Below, one piece after another: positions 1-6,440 of a stretch of DNA of 6,440 nucleotides (positions are counted from its first letter, which is position 1; every line of letters begins with the position of its first letter). The notes beneath the pieces were generated by a model that was not told the origin of the DNA, did no database searches, and worked only from the letters and a program-made list of their open reading frames with translations. This stretch comes from Deltaproteobacteria bacterium (lineage in GTDB: Bacteria > Desulfobacterota > Dissulfuribacteria > Dissulfuribacterales > UBA3076): NCBI GenBank assembly GCA_013138705.1, contig WTCF01000065.1, positions 1-6,440 on the forward strand. The letters run 5' to 3'. The translations under genes were made by a program, and so were the position numbers.

Positions 1-263
1 GGAGAATTCCTCTCGTATCCGGGCGGATACCTTGTGGCAAAAATAAAGGGTGCCAGCTCCCCTATGTGGTCCGGGTGGAAGTGTGTATAGAGCAAGATAT
101 CAAGCGTATTATAGGATATGCCCGCCTTAACCAGTTGTCTTAAGGTCCCTGCAGCACTGTCTATGAGCAGGGTCTGTCCTTCGACCTTCAAGCAGGTAGC
201 AGGACCGGCCCTCCTTATGGAAGGGACACCTGTTCCGGAACCAAGTACGACTATCTCCATCAT
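1..263 (-). CDS. RNase Z-like metallo-beta-lactamase-fold hydrolase, N-terminal part (cut by window edge)
   Basis: The visible 87 residues begin MMEIVVLGSGTGVPS, a first beta strand and glycine-rich turn typical of RNase Z-like proteins. An IDSAAGT segment (residues 34-40) follows in the position of the family's (F/I)D.G.G motif. The metal-binding signature THFHPDHIGEL is at residues 60-70, with H61, H63, D65 and H66 in the HxHxDH pattern that holds the zinc pair. Known members are metal-dependent phosphodiesterases or other hydrolases, usually cytoplasmic; no signal peptide is visible. The start is the first of two tandem ATG codons (261-263 and 258-260), 8 nt after an AAGGAG ribosome site. 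The gene is last in the visible nikR-gyrA-gpsA-UPF0280 run, 57 bp after the UPF0280 stop. True tRNA 3'-end RNase Z is possible, but the C-terminal metal ligands lie outside the window, so the substrate is unknown. Confidence 0.92.
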   Translation of the reverse strand, partial: MMEIVVLGSGTGVPSIRRAGPATCLKVEGQTLLIDSAAGTLRQLVKAGISYNTLDILLYTHFHPDHIGELAPFIFATRYPPGYERNS

Positions 264-271
264 TTTTCTAA

Positions 272-277
272 CTCCTT
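272..277 (-). promoter_or_regulatory. Ribosome binding site of the metallo-hydrolase gene
   Basis: AAGGAG lies 8 nt upstream of the ATG at 261-263 on the minus strand and fixes that start. A small hairpin, CCTTC-GAA-GAAGG on the plus strand (274-286), overlaps this site. It could partly hide the site in the mRNA, but the stem is only 5 bp, so any control through it is speculative. Confidence 0.75.
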
Positions 278-293
278 CGAAGAAGGTTCCGGG

Positions 294-317
294 TGAACCC
301 TTGAACCCCTGAACGGT
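294..317. repeat. Short degenerate 8-bp-period repeat between two genes
   Basis: On the plus strand TGAACCCT (294-301) is followed by TGAACCCC (302-309) and then TGAACGGT (310-317). The spacing is exactly 8 bases, with decay in the last unit. It lies almost wholly in the 57-bp gap between the UPF0280 stop and the metallo-hydrolase start. The unit length equals that of the cleaner repeat in gpsA, though the sequence differs. With fewer than three good copies it could be chance. Confidence 0.35.
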
Positions 318-320
318 TAC

Positions 321-1052
321 TTACAGATTTAACGGAACAAGTTCAATCTGTCCCCAGATCCCAAGTTTTGTTCCCTTTATAATCACTCCTCCCAGGATTC
401 CGGGAATTTCTTGTATGGCATTGAGGCCAGGGTCTATATCTCTTTCTGTTCTTACCATATTCCCTATAGATGTTGCTGTTGCATCTGCCAAAGATACGGA
501 TTGAGAGACTATAGTCACTGCATCTGCCTTTCCAAGACTTCTTGAATGACCCACTGTACCCGATGAGGTGCATATTCCCAAAGGCATCCGGCCAGGAGCA
601 ACGGCAATGCCGACTCGTCCGCTAAGTGGCGAAGTGCCTGCCCAGATGGCTGAAGTAATTGGCTCAAGGACCCGGAGGAATATGTCTCCACCATTTTCCA
701 CTATAACCTCACCTGAAGTAAGCTCCACACATCTTTTGCCGATATGCTGGGCAATGGCTCCGGCCACTGCGGCCATTGGGCCGACACCAGCGGTTGCAGA
801 ACTTTCTAACATATCCCTGACTACGGCAGGAGCAAAAGGGTCATCAGGTAAGGGGGTATAGCTTTCGAGAAAACCAGGGTGGCTGCGGGCATAATCCTCA
901 ATAGAGAGCCGGACTTCTATGACCCATGTTGAGACTTCATTTTCAAGATTGCGGTCAGACTGTATGTGAAGATCAGTTTCCTGATGGCGGACTTGAAAGC
1001 TGGTCAGGCCGTTTTTGGCTATAAAAGAACGGTATGTGCGCTTTTCTCCCAC
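321..1052 (-). CDS. UPF0280 family protein (ApbE-related fold), function unknown
   Basis: This 243-residue protein matches the uncharacterised UPF0280 family from end to end. Recognisable blocks are the EKRTYRSF start, AGVGPMAAVAGAIAQ (residues 88-102), EVIVENGGDIFL (115-126), GICTSSGTVGHS (159-170) and VSLADATATSIGN (186-198). The NGGDI, CTSSGTVGHS and ADATAT blocks resemble the flavin-handling core of ApbE (FMN transferase). A flavin- or nucleotide-linked role is therefore a reasonable guess but is not shown. No signal peptide, lipobox or membrane segment is visible, unlike secreted ApbE proteins. The start is a GTG at 1050-1052, only 5 nt after the gpsA TGA, with no good Shine-Dalgarno sequence. 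The next in-frame Met is residue 81, which would delete a conserved part, so GTG is preferred. An in-frame CTG at 1059-1061 is a weaker alternative. The spacing suggests translation by ribosomes finishing gpsA. Confidence 0.88.
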   Translation of the reverse strand: MGEKRTYRSFIAKNGLTSFQVRHQETDLHIQSDRNLENEVSTWVIEVRLSIEDYARSHPGFLESYTPLPDDPFAPAVVRDMLESSATAGVGPMAAVAGAIAQHIGKRCVELTSGEVIVENGGDIFLRVLEPITSAIWAGTSPLSGRVGIAVAPGRMPLGICTSSGTVGHSRSLGKADAVTIVSQSVSLADATATSIGNMVRTERDIDPGLNAIQEIPGILGGVIIKGTKLGIWGQIELVPLNL

Positions 1053-1057
1053 TGGCT

Positions 1058-2119
1058 TCAGGCCAGAATATCCCCAAGTTCCTGACGTGGGGGCCGCGTG
1101 AGCAACTCGTTAACAGCATCTTTAGGATCAAGGCCTTCGTACAGCACCCTGTAAACCTGATTCGTAATGGGCATCTCGACCTTGTATTTCTCAGCCATGG
1201 CATAGACTGAGTTCGTAGTCTTGACACCTTCTGCTACCATACTCATTTCCTTCAGTATGGTGTCAATGGACCGGCCCTGGCCCAGCTTCAGGCCAACCTG
1301 GCGATTTCGGCTCAGGTCTCCGGTACAGGTAAGTACAAGATCTCCAAGACCGGCAAGCCCTGCAAAGGTCAGAGGATTTGCACCCAACCTCATACCCAGT
1401 CGCGACATCTCCGCAAGTCCCCTGGTAATCAGAGCCGCTCTTGTATTGGTCCCAAATCCCATACCGTCTGATATGCCGGAGGCGATAGCCATGACGTTTT
1501 TTAAAGCCCCGCCCAGTTGAACACCCATAAGATCCAAGCTGGTATAAACCCTGAAGGTCTCAGTAGTAAAAAGGTCCTGGAGACCGGTACACAGTTTATG
1601 TTCTGAAGCTGCTATTGTGACAGCAGTCGGGATGGAAGATGCTACCTCTTGAGCAAAACTTGGGCCGGAAAGGGCAGCTAACCTGCCGGATAACCTTGAG
1701 GGAAGCACTTCCTCCATGATCTCCGTCATGGTGAGCAATGTCCTGTTTTCTATCCCCTTGCTGGCAGAGACTACGGCATAAGGTAAATTTGGTGATTTGG
1801 TGATTTGGTGATTTGGTGATTGTGAAAGATCGTTAAGGGCGATCGAGACCTGTTTGGCGACCTCTCTGAGACCATGTGAGGGCACTACAAAAAGAATGAC
1901 CTCTTTATCTGTGACGGCTTTTGAAATATCTGAGGTGATTTCCAGCGCTACGGGCAATTCTATGCCTGGGAGGTATGATTTATTTTCACGGCTCTTGCGG
2001 ATTTGTTTTGCAAACTCCTGGTTCCTGGCCCAAAGTACTGTTTTAATTCCTTTGTTGGCCAGAAGTACGGCAAGAGCAGTTCCCCAGCTCCCGGCCCCCA
2101 ATACTCCTACCCGTTTCAT
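1058..2119 (-). CDS. gpsA: Glycerol-3-phosphate dehydrogenase [NAD(P)+]
   Basis: The enzyme makes sn-glycerol 3-phosphate from dihydroxyacetone phosphate with NAD(P)H, supplying the backbone for phospholipid synthesis in the cytoplasm. The 353 residues show the N-terminal Rossmann motif [10 protein letters not shown] (8-17), FVVPSHGLR (77-85), SASKGIE (118-124), [11 protein letters not shown] (150-160), [12 protein letters not shown] (204-215, with the conserved Lys207), GLGDLVLT (257-264, Asp260) and the substrate and cofactor segment SRNRQVG (270-276). All key residues are present. It is slightly longer than usual members (about 330-340 residues) because residues 99-112, read [14 protein letters not shown], are an insertion encoded by an 8-bp tandem repeat. 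The ATG overlaps the gyrA stop in an ATGA, and AGGA lies 6 nt upstream, so translation is probably coupled to gyrA. The insertion sits in a loop before the SASKGIE strand and probably leaves the fold intact. Confidence 0.97.
   Translation of the reverse strand: MKRVGVLGAGSWGTALAVLLANKGIKTVLWARNQEFAKQIRKSRENKSYLPGIELPVALEITSDISKAVTDKEVILFVVPSHGLREVAKQVSIALNDLSQSPNHQITKSPNLPYAVVSASKGIENRTLLTMTEIMEEVLPSRLSGRLAALSGPSFAQEVASSIPTAVTIAASEHKLCTGLQDLFTTETFRVYTSLDLMGVQLGGALKNVMAIASGISDGMGFGTNTRAALITRGLAEMSRLGMRLGANPLTFAGLAGLGDLVLTCTGDLSRNRQVGLKLGQGRSIDTILKEMSMVAEGVKTTNSVYAMAEKYKVEMPITNQVYRVLYEGLDPKDAVNELLTRPPRQELGDILA
1787..1821. repeat. Perfect 8-bp tandem repeat (TTTGGTGA, about 4.4 units) inside gpsA
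   Basis: Four uninterrupted copies of TTTGGTGA occupy 1788-1795, 1796-1803, 1804-1811 and 1812-1819 on the plus strand. The period-8 match extends by one base on the left and two on the right, giving 35 bp. On the coding strand the unit reads TCACCAAA. Eight is not a multiple of three, so the copies are read in successive frames and give the peptide [11 protein letters not shown]. Each gain or loss of one unit would shift the gpsA frame. A gain would bring in TAG at 1771-1773 soon after the repeat. Confidence 0.95.
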
Positions 2120-4572
2120 TCCTCGTCCTGTTCAGCCAGCTTTGCCACTGCTGCCAGGTGGTCTCCTTTCTGGATCCGTATCAGGCGCACGCCTTGGGTA
2201 GATCGGCCGATTGTGCGTATGTCCTGAACGCCTATTCGAATGATATTCCCACTGGCACCAATCAGCATGACCTCGTCATGGCCGTTTACAAGGATTACAC
2301 CTACTACATGGCCTACCTTTTCTGTGGTCTTGATATTGATTACGCCCCTTCCACCCCTTGACTGCACACGGTACTCGCTCACCTGAGTCCGCTTTCCGTA
2401 TCCATTCTCAGTGACCGTAAACAGTGTATCTTGGGCTTCTGAGATTACCACCATTGCGACTACGCGGTCCCCTTTCGGGAGCTTGATACCCCGCACACCT
2501 GCCGCAGTACGACCCATGGGTCTTACGTTGCTTTCCGGAAACCTAATGCTGTGTCCGTGTCTGGTGCCAAGAAATATATCAGCCTGACCATAAGTAATGG
2601 CAGCTGCTATGATTTCGTCGCCCTCGCGTACTGTGGCCGCAATGATGCCTGTCGGCCTGGGCCTTGAAAATGCTTCAAGAGAGGTCTTTTTGACCACTCC
2701 GTTCTTTGTTGCCATAACTACAAAACGATCCGGTTCAAAGGTACGTACCGGCACTACAGCGGCAATATGCTCATTGGCCTTCCTGTCAATCGGCAAAAGA
2801 TTTACCAGGGCTTTGCCACGGCTCATCCTGGATGCCTGTGGAATCTCATAGACCTTCAGCCAGTAAAGCCTTCCCAGATTGCTGAAGCAGAGGAAATAAT
2901 CATGAGTGGAGGCCACAAATAGATCAGCAACAAAATCTTCCTGCTTTTTGGATAGCCCGGTGATACCCTTTCCGCCACGTTTCTGGCTGTGATACAGGCT
3001 TAGAGGGTTACGTTTAATATAGCCACTGTGCGATAATGTTACCACCATGTCCTCTTCAACTATCAGGTCTTCGATATTGATCTCTTCAGGATCTCCTATT
3101 AACTCAGTGCGCCTGGGAATAGCGTATTCGTCCTTAAGGAGCCTGAGTTCTTTTTCAATAATTTCAAGGACCAGGGCATCACTTGCCAGGATTTCTTTAT
3201 AGCTTTTGATATTGTCCAGGAGTTGCTGATAATCTTCCAGGATCTTTTTCCGCTCAAGGCCGGTCAGGCGCTGAAGTTTCATGTCGAGAATTGCCTGGGC
3301 CTGAATGGTCGTGAGTCCGAAATGCTCAACAAGTCCTGATTTGGCCTCTGCAGGTGTGCTCGATCCTCGAATCAGGGCCACCACCTCGTCCAGGTTGTCA
3401 AGCGCGATCTTAAGGCCCTCGAGTATATGGGCGCGCTCTTCGGCCTTCTTAAGCTCATATGTAGTGCGTCTGATAATTACGGTTTTTCTGTGCTGGAGGA
3501 AGTGGGCCAGGACCTCTTTGAGGTTGAGGAGTTCCGGTCTGCCATTGACTATGGCGAGAAGGATTGTCCCAAAAGAGCTCCCCATGGCCGTGTGTTTATA
3601 GAGGTGGTTGAGGATCACCTGGGCGATTCCCTCTTTCTTCAGCTCTACTACGATCCTCATTCCATCCCGGTCGGATTCGTCCCGCACAGCATGGATCCCT
3701 TCAATCTTTTTATCACGGACAAGTTGGGCGATTTTTTCTACCAGCTTTGCTTTGTTAACCTGGTATGGGATCTGGTTAATAACTATGTGTTCCCGCTTGC
3801 CTTTGGCTTGCTGTTCCACTACAGCCCTGGCCCTCATTTTGATGATTCCGCGTCCTGACTCATAAGCTGACTTGATGCCGCCTTTTCCACAAATAAAACC
3901 GGCGGTTGGAAAGTCCGGCCCTGGAATATATTCCATAATATCGGCTACGGTCATGTTTGGATTTCGTATAAGGGCGATCAGCGCATCCACTACCTCACCG
4001 AGATTGTGAGGAGGAATGTTGGTGGCCATTCCCACGGCTATACCGGATGAACCATTGATTAATAAATTCGGCACCTTGGAGGGAAGCACCAAGGGTTCTT
4101 CAAGGGAGTTGTCGTAATTAGCGACAAAATCTACGGTTTCTTTATCGATATCCGCCATGAGTTCATGGGCCAGTTTGGTTTGACGGATTTCGGTGTAACG
4201 CATGGCCGCAGGGGCATCTCCATCGACCGATCCAAAATTCCCCTGACCGTCGACAAGAGGATAGCCCATGGAAAAGTCCTGGGCCATTCGAACTATGGTG
4301 TCGTAAACCGCCGAGTCTCCGTGGGGGTGATACTTACCGATGACATCGCCCACAATGCGGGCTGACTTTTTATACGGTTTATTATAGTCGTTTCTCAGGT
4401 CCTGCATGGCGAAGAGGATGCGCCTGTGCACCGGCTTGAGTCCATCCCGGACGTCGGGCAGGGCCCTTCCGATTATCACGCTCATGGCATAATCGAGATA
4501 GGACTTCTTGAGCTCTTCGGCAATGCCGCACGACTTAGTGGTTCCAGAAAATAATTCTATCTGTTCCTGCAT
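2116..4572 (-). CDS. gyrA: DNA gyrase subunit A
   Basis: GyrA is the DNA-cutting and DNA-wrapping subunit of the A2B2 gyrase, which introduces negative supercoils using ATP bound by GyrB. The 818 residues are complete. The winged-helix region has [13 protein letters not shown] (82-94) and the active-site tyrosine Tyr126 within [10 protein letters not shown] tower and coiled-coil region follows to about residue 490, then the C-terminal beta-pinwheel from about 500. The pinwheel carries the GyrA box QKRGGKG (530-536), which separates gyrase from topoisomerase IV ParC. Ser87 and Asp91 match E. coli Ser83 and Asp87 and are the unmutated, quinolone-sensitive residues. The length is close to B. subtilis GyrA; the acidic tail of longer proteobacterial forms is reduced to EQDEE. 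The ATG follows AGGAG by 9 nt. nikR lies 58 bp upstream and gpsA overlaps by 4 bases. gyrB is not in the window. Confidence 0.99.
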   Translation of the reverse strand: MQEQIELFSGTTKSCGIAEELKKSYLDYAMSVIIGRALPDVRDGLKPVHRRILFAMQDLRNDYNKPYKKSARIVGDVIGKYHPHGDSAVYDTIVRMAQDFSMGYPLVDGQGNFGSVDGDAPAAMRYTEIRQTKLAHELMADIDKETVDFVANYDNSLEEPLVLPSKVPNLLINGSSGIAVGMATNIPPHNLGEVVDALIALIRNPNMTVADIMEYIPGPDFPTAGFICGKGGIKSAYESGRGIIKMRARAVVEQQAKGKREHIVINQIPYQVNKAKLVEKIAQLVRDKKIEGIHAVRDESDRDGMRIVVELKKEGIAQVILNHLYKHTAMGSSFGTILLAIVNGRPELLNLKEVLAHFLQHRKTVIIRRTTYELKKAEERAHILEGLKIALDNLDEVVALIRGSSTPAEAKSGLVEHFGLTTIQAQAILDMKLQRLTGLERKKILEDYQQLLDNIKSYKEILASDALVLEIIEKELRLLKDEYAIPRRTELIGDPEEINIEDLIVEEDMVVTLSHSGYIKRNPLSLYHSQKRGGKGITGLSKKQEDFVADLFVASTHDYFLCFSNLGRLYWLKVYEIPQASRMSRGKALVNLLPIDRKANEHIAAVVPVRTFEPDRFVVMATKNGVVKKTSLEAFSRPRPTGIIAATVREGDEIIAAAITYGQADIFLGTRHGHSIRFPESNVRPMGRTAAGVRGIKLPKGDRVVAMVVISEAQDTLFTVTENGYGKRTQVSEYRVQSRGGRGVINIKTTEKVGHVVGVILVNGHDEVMLIGASGNIIRIGVQDIRTIGRSTQGVRLIRIQKGDHLAAVAKLAEQDEE
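2126..2129 (-). promoter_or_regulatory. Ribosome binding site of gpsA inside the gyrA 3' end
   Basis: AGGA on the minus strand lies 6 nt before the gpsA ATG (2117-2119), within the last codons of gyrA. It supports the overlapping ATGA start and means gpsA can be initiated by ribosomes at the gyrA stop. Confidence 0.6.
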
Positions 4573-4581
4573 TTTCGCAGA

Positions 4582-4586
4582 CTCCT
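4582..4586 (-). promoter_or_regulatory. Ribosome binding site of gyrA
   Basis: AGGAG lies 9 nt upstream of the gyrA ATG (4570-4572) in the 58-bp nikR-gyrA gap. It supports this start over internal Met codons. The rest of the gap shows no terminator-like hairpin, consistent with read-through from nikR. Confidence 0.7.
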
Positions 4587-4630
4587 GACTTGTACTGGTC
4601 TTATTGTAAAGGAGGGGTCGATGTGATTAG

Positions 4631-5074
4631 TTAGCTGAGGCTGGCCCCTGTAGTGGTCATGGTAAGCCGGCAGTGTTTCACACCCTTAAGGGCTTTTAAC
4701 TTGTAGGTTAGAAGGCGCAGGGCATCCGGTTCCCCATGGACAATAACTACCTCCAGACAGTTGTGGTGATCCAGGTGGACATGCTGTGACACTATAACAT
4801 GGTCTGGAAAATTGTGTTGAATATCAATAATTGAATCTACCAACTCCCTCTTGTGGTGGTCAAATACATAGGCGATAACACCTACCACCTTTTGTCCTTC
4901 GAACTCTTTTTCCCATTCCTGCTCTATTAATTTTTCCCTTATCAGGTCGCGAATGGCCTCTGACCTGTTACTGTATTCCCGCTCTCTGATGTATTTATCA
5001 AAGGCACGAATCAGATCATGAGGAATAGAGACTCCGAATCTTGTTATTGACTTGTCTTCTTCTGCTTTTGCCAT
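4631..5074 (-). CDS. nikR: Nickel-responsive transcriptional regulator NikR
   Basis: NikR is a tetrameric repressor that senses Ni(II) and controls nickel uptake or nickel-enzyme genes. Starting at the ATG (5072-5074) it has 147 residues. The N-terminal ribbon-helix-helix domain has the DNA-contacting strand SITRFGVSIP (9-18) and helix segment NRSEAIRDLIR (36-46). The C-terminal ACT-like domain carries the high-affinity square-planar nickel site as His87 (in DIQH), His98 and His100 (in HVHLDHHNC) and Cys106. These have the same spacing as E. coli His76, His87, His89 and Cys95, so the sensor looks functional. A TTG four codons upstream (5084-5086) is also in frame but has no ribosome site; the ATG has GAGAG 5 nt upstream and fits the family start better. 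The gene stands first in an apparent operon with gyrA and gpsA. No nickel transporter or hydrogenase gene is present in the window. Confidence 0.97.
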   Translation of the reverse strand: MAKAEEDKSITRFGVSIPHDLIRAFDKYIREREYSNRSEAIRDLIREKLIEQEWEKEFEGQKVVGVIAYVFDHHKRELVDSIIDIQHNFPDHVIVSQHVHLDHHNCLEVVIVHGEPDALRLLTYKLKALKGVKHCRLTMTTTGASLS

Positions 5075-5081
5075 AGTATCT

Positions 5082-5095
5082 CTCAAAAATTTGAG
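5082..5095. promoter_or_regulatory. Perfect inverted repeat in the nikR leader, possible operator
   Basis: CTCAAAAATTTGAG has 6-base arms (CTCAAA/TTTGAG) around two central bases. It lies just downstream of the predicted -10, at about +2 to +15 of the nikR transcript, and its edge touches the GAGAG ribosome site. This is where a repressor would block transcription, so autoregulation is possible. It does not match the E. coli NikR operator, whose half sites are about 16 bases apart, and it could be chance in an AT-rich leader. Confidence 0.35.
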
Positions 5096-5103
5096 TGTGC
5101 TTC

Positions 5104-5132
5104 ACTAAACCATTGTGGCGACATATTGTCAA
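5104..5132 (-). promoter_or_regulatory. Sigma-70-type promoter upstream of nikR
   Basis: On the minus strand a perfect -35 TTGACA (5127-5132) is followed by a 17-bp spacer and a -10 TTTAGT (5104-5109, 4 of 6 consensus). It lies about 30 bp upstream of the nikR ATG and about 26 bp past the terminator of the preceding unit. It is the best promoter seen for the nikR-gyrA-gpsA-UPF0280 run. A short GACA-N3-TGTC palindrome overlaps the -35 at 5120-5130 (GACATATTGTC on the plus strand). Confidence 0.65.
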
Positions 5133-5145
5133 TGAGTCAAGGCTG

Positions 5146-5157
5146 TTAAGCGCTTAA
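5146..5157. promoter_or_regulatory. Perfect 12-bp palindrome upstream of the nikR -35
   Basis: TTAAGCGCTTAA reads the same on both strands and lies 13 bp upstream of the predicted -35, next to the T-tract of the secretin terminator. It could bind a dimeric regulator of nikR, but its protein partner is unknown and nothing beyond the symmetry supports it. Confidence 0.3.
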
Positions 5158-5158
5158 T

Positions 5159-5181
5159 AAAAAAGGCCCCGGGAAGGGCCT
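5159..5181 (-). terminator. Intrinsic terminator of the secretin transcription unit
   Basis: Read on the minus strand, AGGCCC pairs with GGGCCT across a 6-base loop (TTCCCG) and is followed directly by six T residues. It lies about 80 bp after the secretin stop codon and just before the nikR promoter, so it separates the two transcription units. The plus strand has no T-tract after the stem, so it should act only on minus-strand transcription. Confidence 0.85.
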
Positions 5182-5259
5182 AAAAGGGGATTGGTAGAGT
5201 CAGATAGCTCGCGTTAGTCACGAATCCGACCCGCCTTTACAGTGTAATCTGCTCTGAAT

Positions 5260-6440
5260 TTACATAGGAAGGATTTGGGGTCGAAGAATAATTATCAATT
5301 CTGCTCTTTCTTTCTTCTTGTATTCGTTCCGAAAGGCCCATTTGACCAAGGGGATCCTGCCAAGAAATGGTACTTCTGTATTGTCTTCGATAGTTGATTC
5401 ATTAATCAACCCGCCAAGGATCAGCATATCGCCACTCCGAATTTTTGCCATGGTTGTCATTTGACGGAGTGCAACTCTGGGTAGCCCGATTTCTACATCA
5501 GCCGCGCCAAACAACGTGTATTCAATTTCTCTGAGATTGGAAATGACAGGAGTCATATATAAGACAACCTCATCATCTCCAAGCACATTACACACAACGG
5601 AGAAAGATAAGCCTGACATGACGTCTTCAGTTTCAATGGTATAATCAACTTGACCGCTATCTCCACTTCTCAGGGCAACTACCTCACTGATATAGCGGAC
5701 GGATTCACCAACTGTCAAAACCCCAGGAGAACCGTTAAGCAGGTTCAGACGAGGTTGTGACAAAATACGTACTGTTCCCTGTTCGTCAAGCGCGTTGACA
5801 AGTAAGTTGAAATCTATGGGGCTGAGATCGACTTCTCCGATCAGGCGGATTCCTTCTTGTCTTTGAGGGTTACTTCGATCACTGTAATCCACATAGTACA
5901 CTTTGTTGTTATCACCAAATGTAACAGTCCCACTGATTAAAGGTTTATCTCTTTCAGAAGCCTTTAATACCTCGGACCAATCAATTCCTCTTGATGACTC
6001 TTCTGAAAGTACTACTTCAATGACATCGGCTCGAATAGCTACCTGGCGATACAGCCACGATTTGAAGGTGTCAATATAGTCCGCTACATGCTTTTGAAGC
6101 GATGGGGATGCATTTACCGTAACGATGCCAAGCGATTCATCAATGGTAAATGAGCCCTTTCCCGACCTTACCGGCCCGGAAGGTTCTGGAGTGCCTGTTT
6201 GTTGTGCTTGTGTGGCAGCAGGTTGTGGTTGTGCTGGGGCTGTTGGTGCTATTTCCTCTCCTTCAGAAGAGTCCTTTTCCCATATCTCCAATATCTGATT
6301 GAGATTTTGTCTGAAACTCTTCCAGAGATCATATCGATTGACATAGCGGGTTTGGCTGCCTTCTGTTTCCTGCTCTTCCGTTGGAACAGTGGCAAGACTT
6401 ACCTCCCCAAGATTGTCAGTGTTGGTAGCCCCGCCAAGCA
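5260..6440 (-). CDS. MshL/PulD-type secretin, C-terminal part (5' end outside window)
   Basis: Secretins form the outer-membrane ring of type II secretion, type IV pilus and MSHA-type pilus systems. The reading frame stays open to the window edge, giving 392 visible residues and a TAA at 5260-5262. The TTG at 6289-6291 is not a credible start because conserved-looking sequence (DLWKSFRQNLNQIL) lies upstream of it. In order come that segment, a Pro/Gln/Ala-rich linker (about 62-92), a short N-terminal secretin domain (TVNASPSLQKHVADYI, about 107-122), and the EVVLSEESSRGIDW strand (141-154). The C-terminal secretin domain runs from about 213 to the end, with ILSQPRLNLLNG (225-236), SGDMLILGGLI (335-345) and the signature VPFLGRIPLVKWAF (356-369). 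The protein ends right after the beta domain at ILRPQILPM, so there is no extra pilotin-binding tail. The single short N domain after a WK-type helix favours an MshL-like pilus secretin; a type II GspD is less likely. Confidence 0.93.
   Translation of the reverse strand, partial: LGGATNTDNLGEVSLATVPTEEQETEGSQTRYVNRYDLWKSFRQNLNQILEIWEKDSSEGEEIAPTAPAQPQPAATQAQQTGTPEPSGPVRSGKGSFTIDESLGIVTVNASPSLQKHVADYIDTFKSWLYRQVAIRADVIEVVLSEESSRGIDWSEVLKASERDKPLISGTVTFGDNNKVYYVDYSDRSNPQRQEGIRLIGEVDLSPIDFNLLVNALDEQGTVRILSQPRLNLLNGSPGVLTVGESVRYISEVVALRSGDSGQVDYTIETEDVMSGLSFSVVCNVLGDDEVVLYMTPVISNLREIEYTLFGAADVEIGLPRVALRQMTTMAKIRSGDMLILGGLINESTIEDNTEVPFLGRIPLVKWAFRNEYKKKERAELIIILRPQILPM

Noticed and set aside
3427..3858. 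143-codon plus-strand open frame opposite gyrA, and other plus-strand open frames of 60-115 codons.
   Set aside because: They lie antisense to clearly conserved minus-strand genes, show no recognisable family motifs and are explained by codon bias of the opposite strand.
4297..4327. Quinolone-resistance changes in GyrA.
   Set aside because: The key positions Ser87 and Asp91 (E. coli Ser83 and Asp87) carry the ordinary sensitive residues.
4603..4608. TACAAT on the minus strand as a -10 element for a separate gyrA promoter.
   Set aside because: No acceptable -35 is found 16-18 bp upstream, so a separate promoter is not supported, though it is not excluded.
5186..5235. tRNA-like stretch on the plus strand (TTGGTAGAG and CACGAATCCGACC resemble D-loop and T-loop sequences).
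   Set aside because: The bases before CACGAATC do not form a 5-bp T stem with CCGAC, and no acceptor stem or anticodon arm can be drawn. It is most simply the untranslated 3' end of the secretin transcript.
5260..6291. Secretin gene starting at the TTG at 6289-6291.
   Set aside because: The same frame stays open to the window edge and encodes an MshL-like helix segment upstream. The TTG codes for an internal leucine.

Overview
All six genes recognised in this window lie on the minus strand, so transcription runs from the right edge to the left edge. The content fits a Gram-negative bacterium: there is an outer-membrane secretin, a NikR nickel sensor and a GyrA of the common bacterial type. 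The gyrA-gpsA order, an MshL-like secretin and a UPF0280 protein together suggest a deltaproteobacterial (Desulfobacterota-like) genome. That placement is inference from gene content and order only.

Two transcription units can be separated. The right-hand unit ends with the 3' part of a secretin gene of the MshL/PulD type (5260 to beyond 6440, 5' end cut off). It is closed by a clear intrinsic terminator at 5159-5181. The left-hand unit starts at a strong predicted promoter (-35 TTGACA, 17-bp spacer, at 5104-5132). It reads nikR (4631-5074), gyrA (2116-4572), gpsA (1058-2119), a UPF0280/ApbE-like gene (321-1052), and the 5' part of an RNase Z-like metallo-beta-lactamase-fold hydrolase (1-263, cut off by the window). 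Spacing in the second unit is tight: 58 bp between nikR and gyrA, a 4-base ATGA overlap between gyrA and gpsA, 5 bp between gpsA and the UPF0280 gene, and 57 bp before the hydrolase gene.

Most of this is conserved housekeeping material: DNA supercoiling (GyrA), glycerol-3-phosphate supply for phospholipids (GpsA), nickel homeostasis (NikR) and surface secretion or pilus assembly (secretin). The points worth a second look are an uninterrupted 8-bp tandem repeat inside the gpsA reading frame, nikR heading an apparent operon that contains gyrase subunit A, and perfect palindromes around the nikR promoter. No mobile element, CRISPR array or tRNA gene was seen. I found no convincing new multi-gene system. 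All non-coding gaps are under 200 bp, and the larger plus-strand reading frames are shadows of the minus-strand genes.
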